Under the pieces are notes generated by a model that worked only from the letters and a program-made list of their open reading frames with translations, made no database searches and was not told where the DNA came from. 64,000 bases of DNA. It comes from Novosphingobium sp. PhB165. GTDB lineage: Bacteria; Pseudomonadota; Alphaproteobacteria; Sphingomonadales; Sphingomonadaceae. Where the stretch lies: the NCBI RefSeq assembly GCF_004341845.1, contig NZ_SLVB01000004.1, positions 310,001 through 374,000 on the forward strand. Reading direction: 5' to 3'. A program made the translations under genes and the position numbers. Position 1 is the first letter of the stretch. Each line of letters opens with the position of its first letter. Shown here piece by piece: positions 27,243 through 44,909 of the stretch.

Positions 27243-27749
27243 TTACGGCGTTCCGGCTCCAGGCATCGATCTGCTATTTGGGCCCCTGTTGCCTTGAGGG
27301 GGTGGAGGGTGAGGGCCCGGTCGTCTGCCTGAGGGTATGCGCGCCGAAGGGGATGCCCAGCTATTGCTGGTGCTTGCGGGGGAAAGGCGAGGGGGCGTGG
27401 TCTTGCGGCCCCGAGATTTCGGATCCCGGCGGAGCATGGTCAGACCGCCGGTGAGCGATATGATCAGCGCGGCGAGCAGCCCCAGTCCGCCTTTCGCGCC
27501 AAGACGGGAAGGGGTTTCGGGTACCGAAGTTGCCAGGCTGGGTGCTGGGATGTCGCCGCGCGCCAAAGTGCCGTCGGCAGCGGTGCCGGACCGCGAGGCG
27601 GTGGGCACGCGGGGGGCTTCGCTTGTTTCCATGCTCTTCGTCGCCATATCCTGCGGCGTTGCGGCTGCGGCCGGCATGGCGGCAAACGCGGCGGCGGCGA
27701 GCATCGGGCCCAGTGCGCGGTCTGCGATCGAGATGGTCAAGCGTCCCAT
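27243..27749 (-). CDS. Hypothetical exported protein with one membrane segment
   Basis: A 168-residue frame with a plausible signal peptide (MGRLTISIADRALGPMLAAAAF to AAA near residue 30), a Ser/Thr/Pro-rich middle, a single hydrophobic segment (LGLLAALIISLTGGLTMLRR, about residues 90-110) and a Pro/Arg-rich tail. A strong terminator follows. There is no clear ribosome site. It resembles nothing I know, and the Pro/Arg tail may be out of frame or not translated. The gene would be divergent from rpoB. Confidence 0.45.
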   Translation of the reverse strand: MGRLTISIADRALGPMLAAAAFAAMPAAAATPQDMATKSMETSEAPRVPTASRSGTAADGTLARGDIPAPSLATSVPETPSRLGAKGGLGLLAALIISLTGGLTMLRRDPKSRGRKTTPPRLSPASTSNSWASPSARIPSGRRPGPHPPPPQGNRGPNSRSMPGAGTP

Positions 27750-27882
27750 GCAGCTTCAATGCGCTGGGAGGCGAAAAAGTTACCGGGACAGGCGCTTTTC
27801 AAGGATGGACGGCGGCGATTGTGCGGCGAATCGAGTCGCGGCGTTCCTGATCAGACCTCGCAGAAATGCGCGGCTCGTCAAA

Positions 27883-27911
27883 TTGACATCCCGCACCCCC
27901 GCGCCTATATC
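27883..27911 (+). promoter_or_regulatory. Promoter of rpoBC
   Basis: TTGACA (27883-27888) and TATATC (27906-27911) are separated by 17 bases, a close match to sigma-70. It lies 259 bases upstream of rpoB, so the mRNA would have a long 5' leader. The 421-base gap 27750-28170 holds this promoter; I see no gene in it. Confidence 0.75.
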
Positions 27912-28170
27912 CGCCCCTCGCTCGGTCGCTTCGAGCAAGGCTGCCCATGCGCGGGGGTAGCCCAAGAAGGAGGCGGTCGGGATATCATCCGATGCATAAG
28001 GCTGCTGGCCGCAACTGGCGTTCCTCCAAGGAATTCCGCGCGTGCCGGGCGGCCTTTTGGCGTTTTGGATGCCCTGCTTCACCGGCAGGGATACGTCCTC
28101 GCAGACGAGAATTTTCAAGGGGCCGCTCATCGCGAATCGGTCCCGAAGCGAAGAGGCAAAAGACCAGATC

Positions 28171-32328
<4,158 letters not shown>

Positions 32329-32336
32329 CGGGATCC

Positions 32337-32360
32337 GGGCGGAGCCGCCGCGCTCCGCCC
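32337..32360 (+). promoter_or_regulatory. Hairpin between rpoB and rpoC
   Basis: GGGCGGAGC and GCTCCGCCC form a perfect 9-bp stem with a 6-base loop, 8 bases after the rpoB stop, followed by TTCCTGCCTT. It may act as a weak attenuator or an RNA processing or stability element. Confidence 0.5.
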
Positions 32361-32409
32361 TTCCTGCCTTCCGCCCGCACGAAGAATTCACCCCAAGAGG
32401 GATTGAACC

Positions 32410-36714
<4,305 letters not shown>

Positions 36715-36741
36715 GCTTTCCCACCTGCTGACAGGCACATG

Positions 36742-36776
36742 AAAGGCCCCGCCGGAGCGATCCGGCGGGGCCTTTT
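36742..36776 (+). terminator. Terminator of rpoBC
   Basis: AAAGGCCCCGCCGGA and TCCGGCGGGGCCTTT form a perfect 15-bp stem with a 4-base loop, ending in CCTTTT. It begins 27 bases after the rpoC stop. Confidence 0.95.
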
Positions 36777-36868
36777 GCTTGGCGCTAGCGCGGCATTTGG
36801 CATGGTTACGCGAAAGTAACCCTCGCGCCGCTAAGGGAATGTCCTGAGATACTAGCAGGGCGCCAAGC

Positions 36869-39049
36869 ATGGCCTGGAATTTCGGACGTACGGAAAAGAA
36901 GGGGCGCGAAGCCGGAGAGGCCGCGAATGCGATCGGCGCCGAGGATGCGCGCAATTTCTGCCGGGCGGTCGAAGGGATCGATGGCCTTGGCCTCTGGGCC
37001 TCCGACGCCGAGGGCCGCATCCGCTATCTTTCGGACAAGGCGCTGGCCCGCTTGCCCGCCGCGATCGCCGTGATCGGCAGCCCGCTGGCCGACATCTTCC
37101 AGACCTTCGACGATGGCGCCGGTTCGGGCCGCAGCCTGCGTTTCGCGCTGTCCCGCCGCTCGCGGTTCGAGAAACTGGCAGTCTGCACGGGCGAGGGCGC
37201 GCAGCGGCGCTGGTGGCTGCTTTCGGGCGAGGCGCAGACCGACGAAGGCGGCCGTTTCGACGGCTTCTGCGGCCTCTGCTCCGAAATCACCGACGAGCGC
37301 CGCATTGCCGAGGAGAACTCGCGCGAGGCGATGCACGATCCGCTGACGGGCCTGCTCAACCGCCGCGAGATGGCGCGCATGCTCGATCGCACCTTGCGCG
37401 CCTACAAGGCGCAGGAACGGCCCTGCGCGACGCTGCTGATCGATCTCGACCGCTTCAAGCAGGTCAACGACACCCTCGGCCATTCGAGCGGCGACGCCCT
37501 GCTGCGCCAGGTCGCCGAACGGCTGACCACCATCGTCGGCGATGCCGAGCGGATCTGCCGCCTCGGCGGCGACGAATTCCAGATCCTCGTCCCCGATGTC
37601 GAGGACCGGGGCGATCTCGGCGCGCTGGCCGAGCGAATCATCGCCATGCTCTCGCAGCCCTACTCGGTGGAGGGCAACCGCTGCATCATCGGCGCGTCGG
37701 TGGGCATCGCCATCGCCCCGTTCGACGGGCGCGATGTGGACGAACTGGTGCGTAATGCTGATCTCGCGCTCTACGCGGCCAAACATGGCGGGCGCGGCCG
37801 TTTCCGCTTCTTCTCGCGCGAGTTGCTGACCGCGGCCGAGGATCGCCGGATGCTGGAGGAGCATCTCCACGATGCGCTGGCAAAGGGAGAGCTGGAACTC
37901 CACTACCAGCCCATAGTCGCGGCGGGCACCGATGTCGTGACCGGCGCCGAGGCGCTGATGCGTTGGAACCACCCGCAGAAGGGCGTCATCAGCCCCTCGC
38001 AGTTCATCCCCATCGCCGAGGAATCGACGATGATCTGCCAGATCGGCGAATGGGCGCTGCGCACCGCCTGCCGCGATGCCGTGGACTGGCCGGGCGATCT
38101 GCGGGTGGCGGTCAATGTCTCGCCCCATCAGTTCACCGATCCCGGTTTTCCCGGCATCGTCGCCAATGCGCTGGCGGCATCCGGGCTGGCGCCGGAGCGG
38201 CTCGAACTGGAAATCACCGAGGGCGTGTTCCTGGCCGAGGGCGCCGATACGGATGCGCGGTTTCGGGCGCTGAAAGCACTGGGCGTAAGGCTTGCGCTGG
38301 ACGATTTCGGCACCGGCTATTCCTCGCTCGGCTACTTGCGGACCGCGCCGTTCGACAAGATCAAGATCGACCAGAGCTTCGTGCGCGGCACAGCCGAAGC
38401 GGGCGCGCGCAACGAGGCGCTGATCGCCGCCATCGTCGCCATGGCCAAGGCCATCGGCATGGAAACCACGGCGGAAGGCATCGAGACGCTGGACCAACTG
38501 GCCATGCTGCGCGAACTCGGCGTCAGCCACATTCAGGGCTTCATCTACTCGCAAGCGATCCCGGCCGAGGCCTTCCTCATGGCTGCCGGACAGCCCCACT
38601 GGGGCATCGCCCCCAGCGGCCCGGCCCGTCAGCGAGACGAGCGGATTTCGATGTTCCGCTGGATCGGTGCGATTCACGAGGATCACTATTACCCGGTGGT
38701 CCTGCGCAATATTTCCTCCACCGGCGCGCTGATCGAGGGTGTGGAAGACGTGCCGCTGGGCACGCGGTTCGTGGTCTATTTCGGCGAGGGCCAGCTTGAA
38801 GTGGCGACCGTGCGCCGTGCGATGGGGGAGCAGATCGGCGTCGCTTTCGAAAAGTCGCTGGTAAGTGATGGCAACGGCGGCCTTTGCACGCGCACGCGGA
38901 TCTCGCCCTACGACCTTATCAACGCCGGGCTGCCAGCGGACTTCGAAGTGACCACCACCCGCACGCCGATTGCCCCGCGCGACGGCCGGATTTCGATCCC
39001 GGCCTTCACCTCGACAGTGGGCCGCAAAGCGATACAGGGAACGCTGTAA
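36869..39049 (+). CDS. PAS-GGDEF-EAL-PilZ c-di-GMP protein
   Basis: A 726-residue multidomain protein. A PAS-like region (residues about 25-145) is followed by GGDEF with signature GGDEF at 233-237, EAL with EAL at 360-362 and DDFGTGYSSL, and a C-terminal PilZ domain with NISSTGALIEG. There is no I-site R-x-x-D before GGDEF. Both catalytic signatures look intact, so it may make and break c-di-GMP; the PilZ domain may bind it as well. No membrane helix is seen. It lies alone behind rpoBC and its strong terminator. Confidence 0.92.
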   Translation: MAWNFGRTEKKGREAGEAANAIGAEDARNFCRAVEGIDGLGLWASDAEGRIRYLSDKALARLPAAIAVIGSPLADIFQTFDDGAGSGRSLRFALSRRSRFEKLAVCTGEGAQRRWWLLSGEAQTDEGGRFDGFCGLCSEITDERRIAEENSREAMHDPLTGLLNRREMARMLDRTLRAYKAQERPCATLLIDLDRFKQVNDTLGHSSGDALLRQVAERLTTIVGDAERICRLGGDEFQILVPDVEDRGDLGALAERIIAMLSQPYSVEGNRCIIGASVGIAIAPFDGRDVDELVRNADLALYAAKHGGRGRFRFFSRELLTAAEDRRMLEEHLHDALAKGELELHYQPIVAAGTDVVTGAEALMRWNHPQKGVISPSQFIPIAEESTMICQIGEWALRTACRDAVDWPGDLRVAVNVSPHQFTDPGFPGIVANALAASGLAPERLELEITEGVFLAEGADTDARFRALKALGVRLALDDFGTGYSSLGYLRTAPFDKIKIDQSFVRGTAEAGARNEALIAAIVAMAKAIGMETTAEGIETLDQLAMLRELGVSHIQGFIYSQAIPAEAFLMAAGQPHWGIAPSGPARQRDERISMFRWIGAIHEDHYYPVVLRNISSTGALIEGVEDVPLGTRFVVYFGEGQLEVATVRRAMGEQIGVAFEKSLVSDGNGGLCTRTRISPYDLINAGLPADFEVTTTRTPIAPRDGRISIPAFTSTVGRKAIQGTL

Positions 39050-39150
39050 GCTTCTCGACCGGGCGCCGACGCCTGCCGACGGGCGACATGGCCTCTTGTG
39101 GAAAGGCGGGCGATAAGTTGCGACCCCCCGTTCCCGCAAGGCAGTACTCT

Positions 39151-39258
39151 ATGGACACCCCTGTTTCGAAAGTCGCCCGTGCCGCGTTCGTCTCGGTCAC
39201 GGCCATGGCCGGCTTCGTCGTCTGGTTCGGCCTTGCGGGATTCGGCGGGGCTATCTAG
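39151..39258 (+). CDS. Small predicted membrane protein, 35 aa
   Basis: MDTPVSKVARAAFVSVTAMA followed by GFVVWFGLAGFGGAI: one hydrophobic helix after a short polar start. AAGG lies upstream at some distance. It overlaps the convergent protease gene by 4 bases. Single-helix proteins of this size are easily spurious; support is the composition and position only. Confidence 0.35.
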   Translation: MDTPVSKVARAAFVSVTAMAGFVVWFGLAGFGGAI

Positions 39259-39773
39259 CCGCCACTGGCGCCGAGCGTCATATGCTCGCCCTCGATCCTG
39301 ACGTTGCCGACGTGGGAGAGGAACGACTGGCCGAGCAGCGAGACATCCAGCCCCGAGGGCACGATTGCGGCCTGCACGTCGTGCGCTTCCAGCCCACCCA
39401 GTTCCATGCGCCCGATGCTGACCGGCACGCCGTAGACCGTCCCGTTGGCGCCGCGGCCGATGGGCATCAGATCGCTGTCGTTCCAGTCGAGCCCGATGGC
39501 GCGCGCGTCGTTGCCGGTCAGCGCGACGATGGTGGCGCCGGTATCGACAAGGAAGTGGGTGCGGCGCTGCTCGACATCGGCGTCGGCATAGAAATGCCCG
39601 TCGGGGGCGCGGGAAAGCACGGTTTCGCCGGCAAGCCACGCCTTCTTGGCCGAACTGTCATCGTGGCGGGTAGCGACTTTCGCATGATCGCTTCCACCCG
39701 CCTTGAGACCGGGCGCGATCCAGCCGACGAAGGCGACCGTGCCGGCCAGAAGGAAGATAGGGCCCATGCGCAT
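39255..39773 (-). CDS. Retropepsin-like aspartic protease, membrane-anchored
   Basis: A 172-residue protein of the TIGR02281-type clan AA aspartic proteases. An N-terminal helix (MRMGPIFLLAGTVAFVGWIA) anchors it, and the catalytic motif is D77-TGA in HFLVDTGATIVALT. The C-terminal LLGQSFLSHVGNVRIEG is typical. A single domain, so the active form would be a dimer. It is last in an operon after ispG and a membrane protein (overlap and 23 bases). Substrate unknown. Confidence 0.85.
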   Translation of the reverse strand: MRMGPIFLLAGTVAFVGWIAPGLKAGGSDHAKVATRHDDSSAKKAWLAGETVLSRAPDGHFYADADVEQRRTHFLVDTGATIVALTGNDARAIGLDWNDSDLMPIGRGANGTVYGVPVSIGRMELGGLEAHDVQAAIVPSGLDVSLLGQSFLSHVGNVRIEGEHMTLGASGG

Positions 39774-39796
39774 GGGCCAAGGCTAGGCGCGAAGGC

Positions 39797-40534
39797 TTAA
39801 GCGGCGGTAAAGCCGGCCTCGTCGCCCTCGTCATCGGCGGCATAGCCGTGATGCAGGCCCGTCGCGACCAGTGCGGCCATCTGGCCGACCAGCAGGGCGT
39901 CCCATGCCATCAGCCCCCAGACCAGCCATTGAGGCCGATCCAGCGCGGCAATATGGTCCGCGCGATGCAGCGTCTGGAGCAGCAGCCAGACCGGACCGAT
40001 GTGGAGCAGTATGCGCAGCGCCTTGGCCCAGCCGCTGCGGTAAATGCCAAGAAGGCCGGTTTCGCGGTCACCCAGCAGCCCGCCCACCATCAGCACGAGC
40101 GCGGGCAGGCTGGCGAGCGTCAGCGCCATGCCAAGCGTCGCTTCCGTTACGGGTGACAGCCGCTGGCCGAACATGCCGGGCAGCGAAACCGCGACCTGCA
40201 CGAACAGCCCGAGCAGAACCTGCTTCCAGCCGATCTCGGCGAGGCTCCAGCCGCGTGTCCCGGCACTGCGGTTCGCCCAGAACCGGGCGCCGACCAGCAC
40301 CGCCAGGACCAGAGCCGCGATCTTCAGCACGCCGAAATTCGTGCGCATCGGATCGAGCGCGAGGCTGGCGAAGGCATCCTGGCTGGCGAACATGCCGAGC
40401 CGGATTTCCACCGCGTGTTGCGCGAATTCGGGCAGCACCGCGATCAGCGGCACCAGCGGCGCCAGGCGCCACAGACGCAGCGAATCGCGCAGCGTTACGC
40501 CGATACTGGCAAGCTCACGGCTCAGGCGGTTCAT
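39797..40534 (-). CDS. Integral membrane protein of unknown function
   Basis: A 245-residue protein with about five hydrophobic segments (near residues 24-40, 65-85, 105-125, 135-155 and 180-215) and an acidic C-terminal tail (DDEGDEA). It resembles YIP1-like or DUF membrane proteins but no family is certain. Its ATG overlaps the ispG stop (ATGA), so it is coupled to ispG; the aspartic protease follows 23 bases on. Confidence 0.7.
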   Translation of the reverse strand: MNRLSRELASIGVTLRDSLRLWRLAPLVPLIAVLPEFAQHAVEIRLGMFASQDAFASLALDPMRTNFGVLKIAALVLAVLVGARFWANRSAGTRGWSLAEIGWKQVLLGLFVQVAVSLPGMFGQRLSPVTEATLGMALTLASLPALVLMVGGLLGDRETGLLGIYRSGWAKALRILLHIGPVWLLLQTLHRADHIAALDRPQWLVWGLMAWDALLVGQMAALVATGLHHGYAADDEGDEAGFTAA

Positions 40535-41661
40535 TCGGCGGCCTGAGCTTCCCCAGCCGCGTTCGCCGCCTCGATCTCGGCCGCCTTGGCTTCGACCAGC
40601 TTGACGATGTGGTCCAGCATGTCCTCGGACTGGACGACGTGGTCGGTCACGCCCGAAAGGTAGACCATGTGCTTGCCGTTGCCGCCGCCGGTCAGGCCGA
40701 TGTCGGTCTCGCGCGCTTCACCCGGGCCGTTGACGACGCAGCCGAGCACGGAGAGCGAGAGCGGCGTCTTGATGTGTTGCAGGCGGTCTTCCAGCGCCTC
40801 GACCGTGCGGATCACGTCGAAGCCCTGACGGGCGCAGCTGGGGCAGGAGACGACGCGCACGCCGCGCGTGCGCAGACCGAGCGCCTTCAGCATCTCGAAG
40901 CCGACGCGCACTTCCTCTTCCGGCTCGGCCGAGAGCGAGACGCGCAAGGTGTCACCGATGCCCGACCACAGCAGCATGCCCATGCCGATCGAGGATTTGA
41001 CGGCGCCGCCGATGAGGCCGCCCGCTTCGGTGATGCCAAGGTGCAGCGGGCAGTCCACCGCGTCTGCCAGCCCCTGATAGGCGGCGACGGCCAGGAACAC
41101 GTCGCTGGCCTTCACGGCGACCTTGTATTCGTGGAAATCGTGGTCTTGCAGCAGCTTGATATGGTCGAGCGCGGATTCAACGAGCGCTTCGGGGCAGGGC
41201 TCGCCGTACTTTTCCAGCAGGTCCTTTTCGAGGCTGCCGGCATTCACACCGATGCGGATCGCGCAGCCGTTGGCCTTGGCCGCGCGCACCACTTCGGCCA
41301 CGCGTTCGGACGAGCCGATGTTGCCGGGGTTGATGCGCAGGCAGGCCGCGCCCGCGTCAGCCGCTTCCAGCGCGCGTTTGTAGTGGAAATGGATGTCCGC
41401 GATCAGCGGCACGCGGGCCTCGCGCACGATCTCGCGCATCGCCGCCGTGCTTTCCACATCGGGGCAGGAGACGCGAATCAGGTCCGCCCCGGCATCCTCG
41501 CACCGGCGGATCTGGTCGATCGTCGCCTTGGCGTCGGACGTGAGCGTATTGGTCATGGTTTGCACCGTGATCGGTGCATCGCCGCCGACGGGGACATTGC
41601 CGACCATGATCTGGCGGCTCTTGCGGCGCTCGATGTCGCGCCAGGGACGTACGGATGACAT
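40531..41661 (-). CDS. ispG: (E)-4-hydroxy-3-methylbut-2-enyl-diphosphate synthase (IspG)
   Basis: A 376-residue protein ([20 protein letters not shown]). The TIM barrel is followed by a [4Fe-4S] domain with Cys in CPSCARQ and in [11 protein letters not shown]. It is the penultimate step of the MEP isoprenoid pathway. The ATG at 41661 was chosen over GTG 41682. It is first of three coupled genes. Confidence 0.97.
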   Translation of the reverse strand: MSSVRPWRDIERRKSRQIMVGNVPVGGDAPITVQTMTNTLTSDAKATIDQIRRCEDAGADLIRVSCPDVESTAAMREIVREARVPLIADIHFHYKRALEAADAGAACLRINPGNIGSSERVAEVVRAAKANGCAIRIGVNAGSLEKDLLEKYGEPCPEALVESALDHIKLLQDHDFHEYKVAVKASDVFLAVAAYQGLADAVDCPLHLGITEAGGLIGGAVKSSIGMGMLLWSGIGDTLRVSLSAEPEEEVRVGFEMLKALGLRTRGVRVVSCPSCARQGFDVIRTVEALEDRLQHIKTPLSLSVLGCVVNGPGEARETDIGLTGGGNGKHMVYLSGVTDHVVQSEDMLDHIVKLVEAKAAEIEAANAAGEAQAAE

Positions 41662-41741
41662 GGCGCTTCTATAGTCGTTCACGGTGACGGTTTGAAGCGC
41701 GATTACGGTCGGCCCGGATCTATGCGGCGCAAAACGAAGAA

Positions 41742-41769
41742 GGGGGCGAGACCACGCGGTCTCGCCCCC
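41742..41769 (-). terminator. Terminator of metK
   Basis: GGGGGCGAGACC and GGTCTCGCCCCC form a perfect 12-bp stem with a 4-base loop, followed on the minus strand by CTTCTTCGTTTT. It lies 29 bases past the metK stop. Confidence 0.9.
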
Positions 41770-41797
41770 TTTCCATTCTTCACGCCGTGGCGTGCGC

Positions 41798-43015
41798 TCA
41801 GGCCAGAGCGGCCTTCAGCGCATCGGCCAGATCGGTGCGCTCCCAGGGGAACAGGTCGCCCTCGGGCTTGCGGCCGAAGTGGCCGTAAGCGGCGGTCGGG
41901 CCGTAGATCGGCTTGTTGAGGCCGAGGCCGACGCGGATGCCGCGCGGGGTCAGGCCGCCCAGCTTGTCTGCCGCGACCTTGGCGATCGCCACTTCCAGAT
42001 CGGCATCGGCAACCGAACCGGTGCCGTGGGTGTCGACATAGAGCGAAAGCGGGGCCGACACGCCGATGGCGTAGGACACCTGGATCGTGCAGCGCTTGGC
42101 CAGACCGGCTGCAACCACGTTCTTGGCGAGGTAGCGGGTGACGTAAGCGGCCGAACGGTCGACCTTGGTCGGGTCCTTGCCCGAGAATGCGCCGCCGCCG
42201 TGGGGCGAAGCGCCGCCGTAGGTGTCGACGATGATCTTGCGGCCGGTGAGACCGGCGTCGCCGTCAGGGCCGCCGATTTCGAACTTGCCGGTCGGGTTGA
42301 TGTGGAAGGCGGTTTCGTCGGTCACGAAGCCCTTGGGCAGGATCTCGGCCACGACCTTCTTCACATAGGCCTTGAGTTCGGCGTCCTGGGCACCTTCGTG
42401 GTAGCCGGGCTTGTGCTGGGTCGAAACGACGACAGCGGTCGCTTCCACGGGCACGCCGTTTTCGAAGCGCAGGGTGACCTGGCTCTTGGCGTCGGGCTCC
42501 AGGAACGGTGCGGCGCCCGAGTGACGGTCGGCAGCAAGGCGCTCAAGGATCTTGTGGCTGTAGTCGAGCGTGGCCGGCATGAGGTCCGGCGTTTCGTCGC
42601 AGGCGAAACCGAACATGATGCCCTGGTCGCCCGCGCCTTCGTCCTTGTTACCGGTCGAATCGACGCCCTGCGCGATGTCCGCGCTCTGCGGGTGCAGGTG
42701 GTTTTCGAAGACGAGGTCCTGCCAGTGGAAGCCGGCCTGTTCGTAGCCGATGCGCTTCACGGTTTCGCGGACGACGGTCTGAATCTCTTCCTGTGCGCCA
42801 TCTTCCCAGTGGCCGTCGGTATCGATCATGCCCTTGCCGCGCACTTCACCCGCCAGCACGACGCGCTGGGTGGTGGTGAGCGTTTCGCACGCGACGCGCG
42901 CTTCGGGATCCTTGGAGAGGAAAAGATCGACGATAGCGTCGGAAATCTGGTCCGAAACCTTGTCGGGATGACCTTCGGAAACGCTCTCGGAAGTAAAGAC
43001 GTAGCTATTGCGCAT
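41798..43015 (-). CDS. metK: S-adenosylmethionine synthetase
   Basis: A 405-residue protein. [29 protein letters not shown] and [19 protein letters not shown] are its signature motifs. It makes SAM from methionine and ATP. It is 41 bases downstream of lnt, and the gap holds a perfect-looking palindrome at 43025-43046, so it can have its own promoter. In many alphaproteobacteria the order is lnt, a regulator, metK, trmB; here the regulator and trmB are absent. Confidence 0.99.
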   Translation of the reverse strand: MRNSYVFTSESVSEGHPDKVSDQISDAIVDLFLSKDPEARVACETLTTTQRVVLAGEVRGKGMIDTDGHWEDGAQEEIQTVVRETVKRIGYEQAGFHWQDLVFENHLHPQSADIAQGVDSTGNKDEGAGDQGIMFGFACDETPDLMPATLDYSHKILERLAADRHSGAAPFLEPDAKSQVTLRFENGVPVEATAVVVSTQHKPGYHEGAQDAELKAYVKKVVAEILPKGFVTDETAFHINPTGKFEIGGPDGDAGLTGRKIIVDTYGGASPHGGGAFSGKDPTKVDRSAAYVTRYLAKNVVAAGLAKRCTIQVSYAIGVSAPLSLYVDTHGTGSVADADLEVAIAKVAADKLGGLTPRGIRVGLGLNKPIYGPTAAYGHFGRKPEGDLFPWERTDLADALKAALA

Positions 43016-43024
43016 CTGGACACC

Positions 43025-43046
43025 ACATATAAAGAAATCTTTATGT
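43025..43046 (-). promoter_or_regulatory. Palindrome upstream of metK, candidate methionine-regulator operator
   Basis: On the minus strand ACATAAAGATTTCTTTATATGT has arms ACATAAAG and CTTTATATGT with one extra base. It is 9 bases upstream of the metK ATG. Palindromes of this AAAG...CTTT type upstream of methionine and SAM genes are bound by ArsR-family regulators (SahR or SamR type) in proteobacteria; this is from memory and the match is approximate. The 41-base gap is too short for a SAM riboswitch. Confidence 0.5.
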
Positions 43047-43056
43047 CCCCCCGGGT

Positions 43057-44736
43057 CTAGCCTCCCCGGCGGCGGAGCGCAATGCCCGAAACCGCAATCG
43101 CCAACAGAACTGCGGCAAGCGCCAGCGGCAAGCGATTGCCCCAGCGCGCAAAAGGCGTGGCTTCGTGGGCGGGCGGGATCAGTCCGTCGATCCGGCCGGC
43201 CTGATGCCAGGGCACGTAGGCGCGGACCAGCCCGTCCGCGTCGATCACCGCGCTGACGCCGGTGGTGGTGGACCGCATGATCGGCAGGCCTTCCTCGATC
43301 GCGCGCAAACGCGCCTGCGCAAGGTGCTGCGGAGGGCCCCAGCGGCCGAACCAGCCATCGGTGGAAGGGTTGAAGATATAGTCCGGCCGCACGCGCGGAT
43401 CGACGATCTGGCCGCTGAAGATGATCTCGTAGCAGATCTGAATCCCGGCCTTGCCCCAGTCACCGAAGTCGATCGTGCGCGGGCCCGGGCCGGGCCAGAA
43501 GTCCAGCGCGCCGGGCACGAGGCGGGTGGCGCCCAGCGGTTCCAGCAGCCAGCGCAGCGCAAGATATTCGCCGTAAGGCACGAGGTGCGCCTTGGAATAG
43601 GAGGCGATGAGGTTGCCGTGCCCGTCGATGGCCGAGACCGAATTGCGCGCGGCCACTTCCTCGTCGTCCTTGATGACGAGGTCCACGGCGCCGGTCAGCA
43701 GCAGACCGTAAGGGCCGATCACCCGGCCGATGCGGCGGCGCGCGAGCACCGGGTCACCTGCATACGTGTAGATGCGGTAGAGATAGGACGGATAGCCGTC
43801 GCGAATATAGTCGCCCAGGCCCGATTCGGGCCAGAACACCACGCGCTTCTCGCCCGGCCGCCGGGGCAGCGAGAGGCGGGCCATGGTGTCGAAATTGTTC
43901 TCGAAATTGCGGGGATCTTCGATGAATTCCTGCCGGATATCGGGCTGGATCAGGGTGAAGCGAATCGCGCCTTCCGCGCGCGCGGCCCACGGGTCCGGCC
44001 GGGTCATCAGCATCGTCAGCGGGGCATAGACCGCCAGCACGGGCAGGACCCACGCCCATCGCAGGACGCCCCGTCCGCCTAGCGCGAGCCGGACCAGCAG
44101 GCCGGGCAGGGCGGCCAGCAGCACCAGCACGCCGGAGAGCCCGTAGGTGCCCGTCCACGGGGTTATCAGGGCCAGCCCCCGCGTGTCGAAACCACCCAGC
44201 AGCGCCACGCCCAGCGGGTTCCAGGCGAAGCCGGTGAAGAGCCACGCCCGCAGCCATTCGGCGACGATCCAGCTGCCCGCGAAGGCCAGTCCCAGCACCG
44301 CGAAAGCCCCCGAGGCGCCTTTTGCCCCGGCTTTGTCCCGGTCCAGCTTCAGCACCAGCCAGCTGCCCGCCGCCGCCAGCGCCGGGAAGAGCGCGAGGTA
44401 GAGCGAGAGCAGGAAAACCGCGATCATGCCCAGCCATGCGGGCATCGCGGCCTGATAGGTGAAGGCGGTTGCGATCCAGTTGTTGCCGAGCGTGAAGTGG
44501 CCCAGCCCGAAGCACCAGCCGATGAAGAAGGCGCGTTTCCAGCTAGGTGCGCAGGCCACCAGCTCGATCAGAATGGCGATCCCCAGCAGGGTGAGCGGCC
44601 ATAGCGCCAGCGGCTGGAATCCGCAGGCGGCGATGGCGCCGGCCAGAATGGCGGCAGGGCCGGTCGCCAGTTTGCTCACAAGGCGCGGGTGCCGGGCCAG
44701 GATGGGGCGGCCGGATTCGGCCGGTACGGATTTCAC
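43057..44736 (-). CDS. lnt: Apolipoprotein N-acyltransferase
   Basis: A 559-residue inner-membrane protein. About seven N-terminal hydrophobic helices are followed by a nitrilase domain with the triad Glu (FWPESGLGD), Lys ([12 protein letters not shown]) and Cys ([10 protein letters not shown]). It adds the third acyl chain to lipoproteins. The frame is open 42 codons upstream of the GTG at 44736, but that region overlaps a terminator, and CGAGG precedes the GTG, so 44736 was chosen. Two lipoproteins in this window would be substrates. Confidence 0.93.
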   Translation of the reverse strand: MKSVPAESGRPILARHPRLVSKLATGPAAILAGAIAACGFQPLALWPLTLLGIAILIELVACAPSWKRAFFIGWCFGLGHFTLGNNWIATAFTYQAAMPAWLGMIAVFLLSLYLALFPALAAAGSWLVLKLDRDKAGAKGASGAFAVLGLAFAGSWIVAEWLRAWLFTGFAWNPLGVALLGGFDTRGLALITPWTGTYGLSGVLVLLAALPGLLVRLALGGRGVLRWAWVLPVLAVYAPLTMLMTRPDPWAARAEGAIRFTLIQPDIRQEFIEDPRNFENNFDTMARLSLPRRPGEKRVVFWPESGLGDYIRDGYPSYLYRIYTYAGDPVLARRRIGRVIGPYGLLLTGAVDLVIKDDEEVAARNSVSAIDGHGNLIASYSKAHLVPYGEYLALRWLLEPLGATRLVPGALDFWPGPGPRTIDFGDWGKAGIQICYEIIFSGQIVDPRVRPDYIFNPSTDGWFGRWGPPQHLAQARLRAIEEGLPIMRSTTTGVSAVIDADGLVRAYVPWHQAGRIDGLIPPAHEATPFARWGNRLPLALAAVLLAIAVSGIALRRRGG

Positions 44737-44844
44737 GGCTGGGCCTCGCGGCGAAGGAGTTCCTTGGGCGAGGCTATGTACGGTACTTGCCGCGCGGCGC
44801 AAGCGATCTCCGCATACGGACTTGCGCGGCCATCGCCCGAACAG

Positions 44845-44884
44845 AAACGGCCCGGGATCCACCTTGGCGGAACCCGGGCCGTTT
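44845..44884 (-). terminator. Terminator of the DUF4167 gene
   Basis: AAACGGCCCGGG and CCCGGGCCGTTT form a perfect 12-bp stem with a 16-base loop, followed by a short T run on the minus strand. It lies 26 bases after the DUF4167 stop and upstream of lnt. Confidence 0.8.
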
Positions 44885-44909
44885 CTGTTGGCGGCAAAAG
44901 ACGCGGAAC

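Noticed and set aside
43016..43056. SAM riboswitch upstream of metK
   Set aside because: The gap is only 41 bases, too short for any known SAM riboswitch class; a protein-binding palindrome explains it better.
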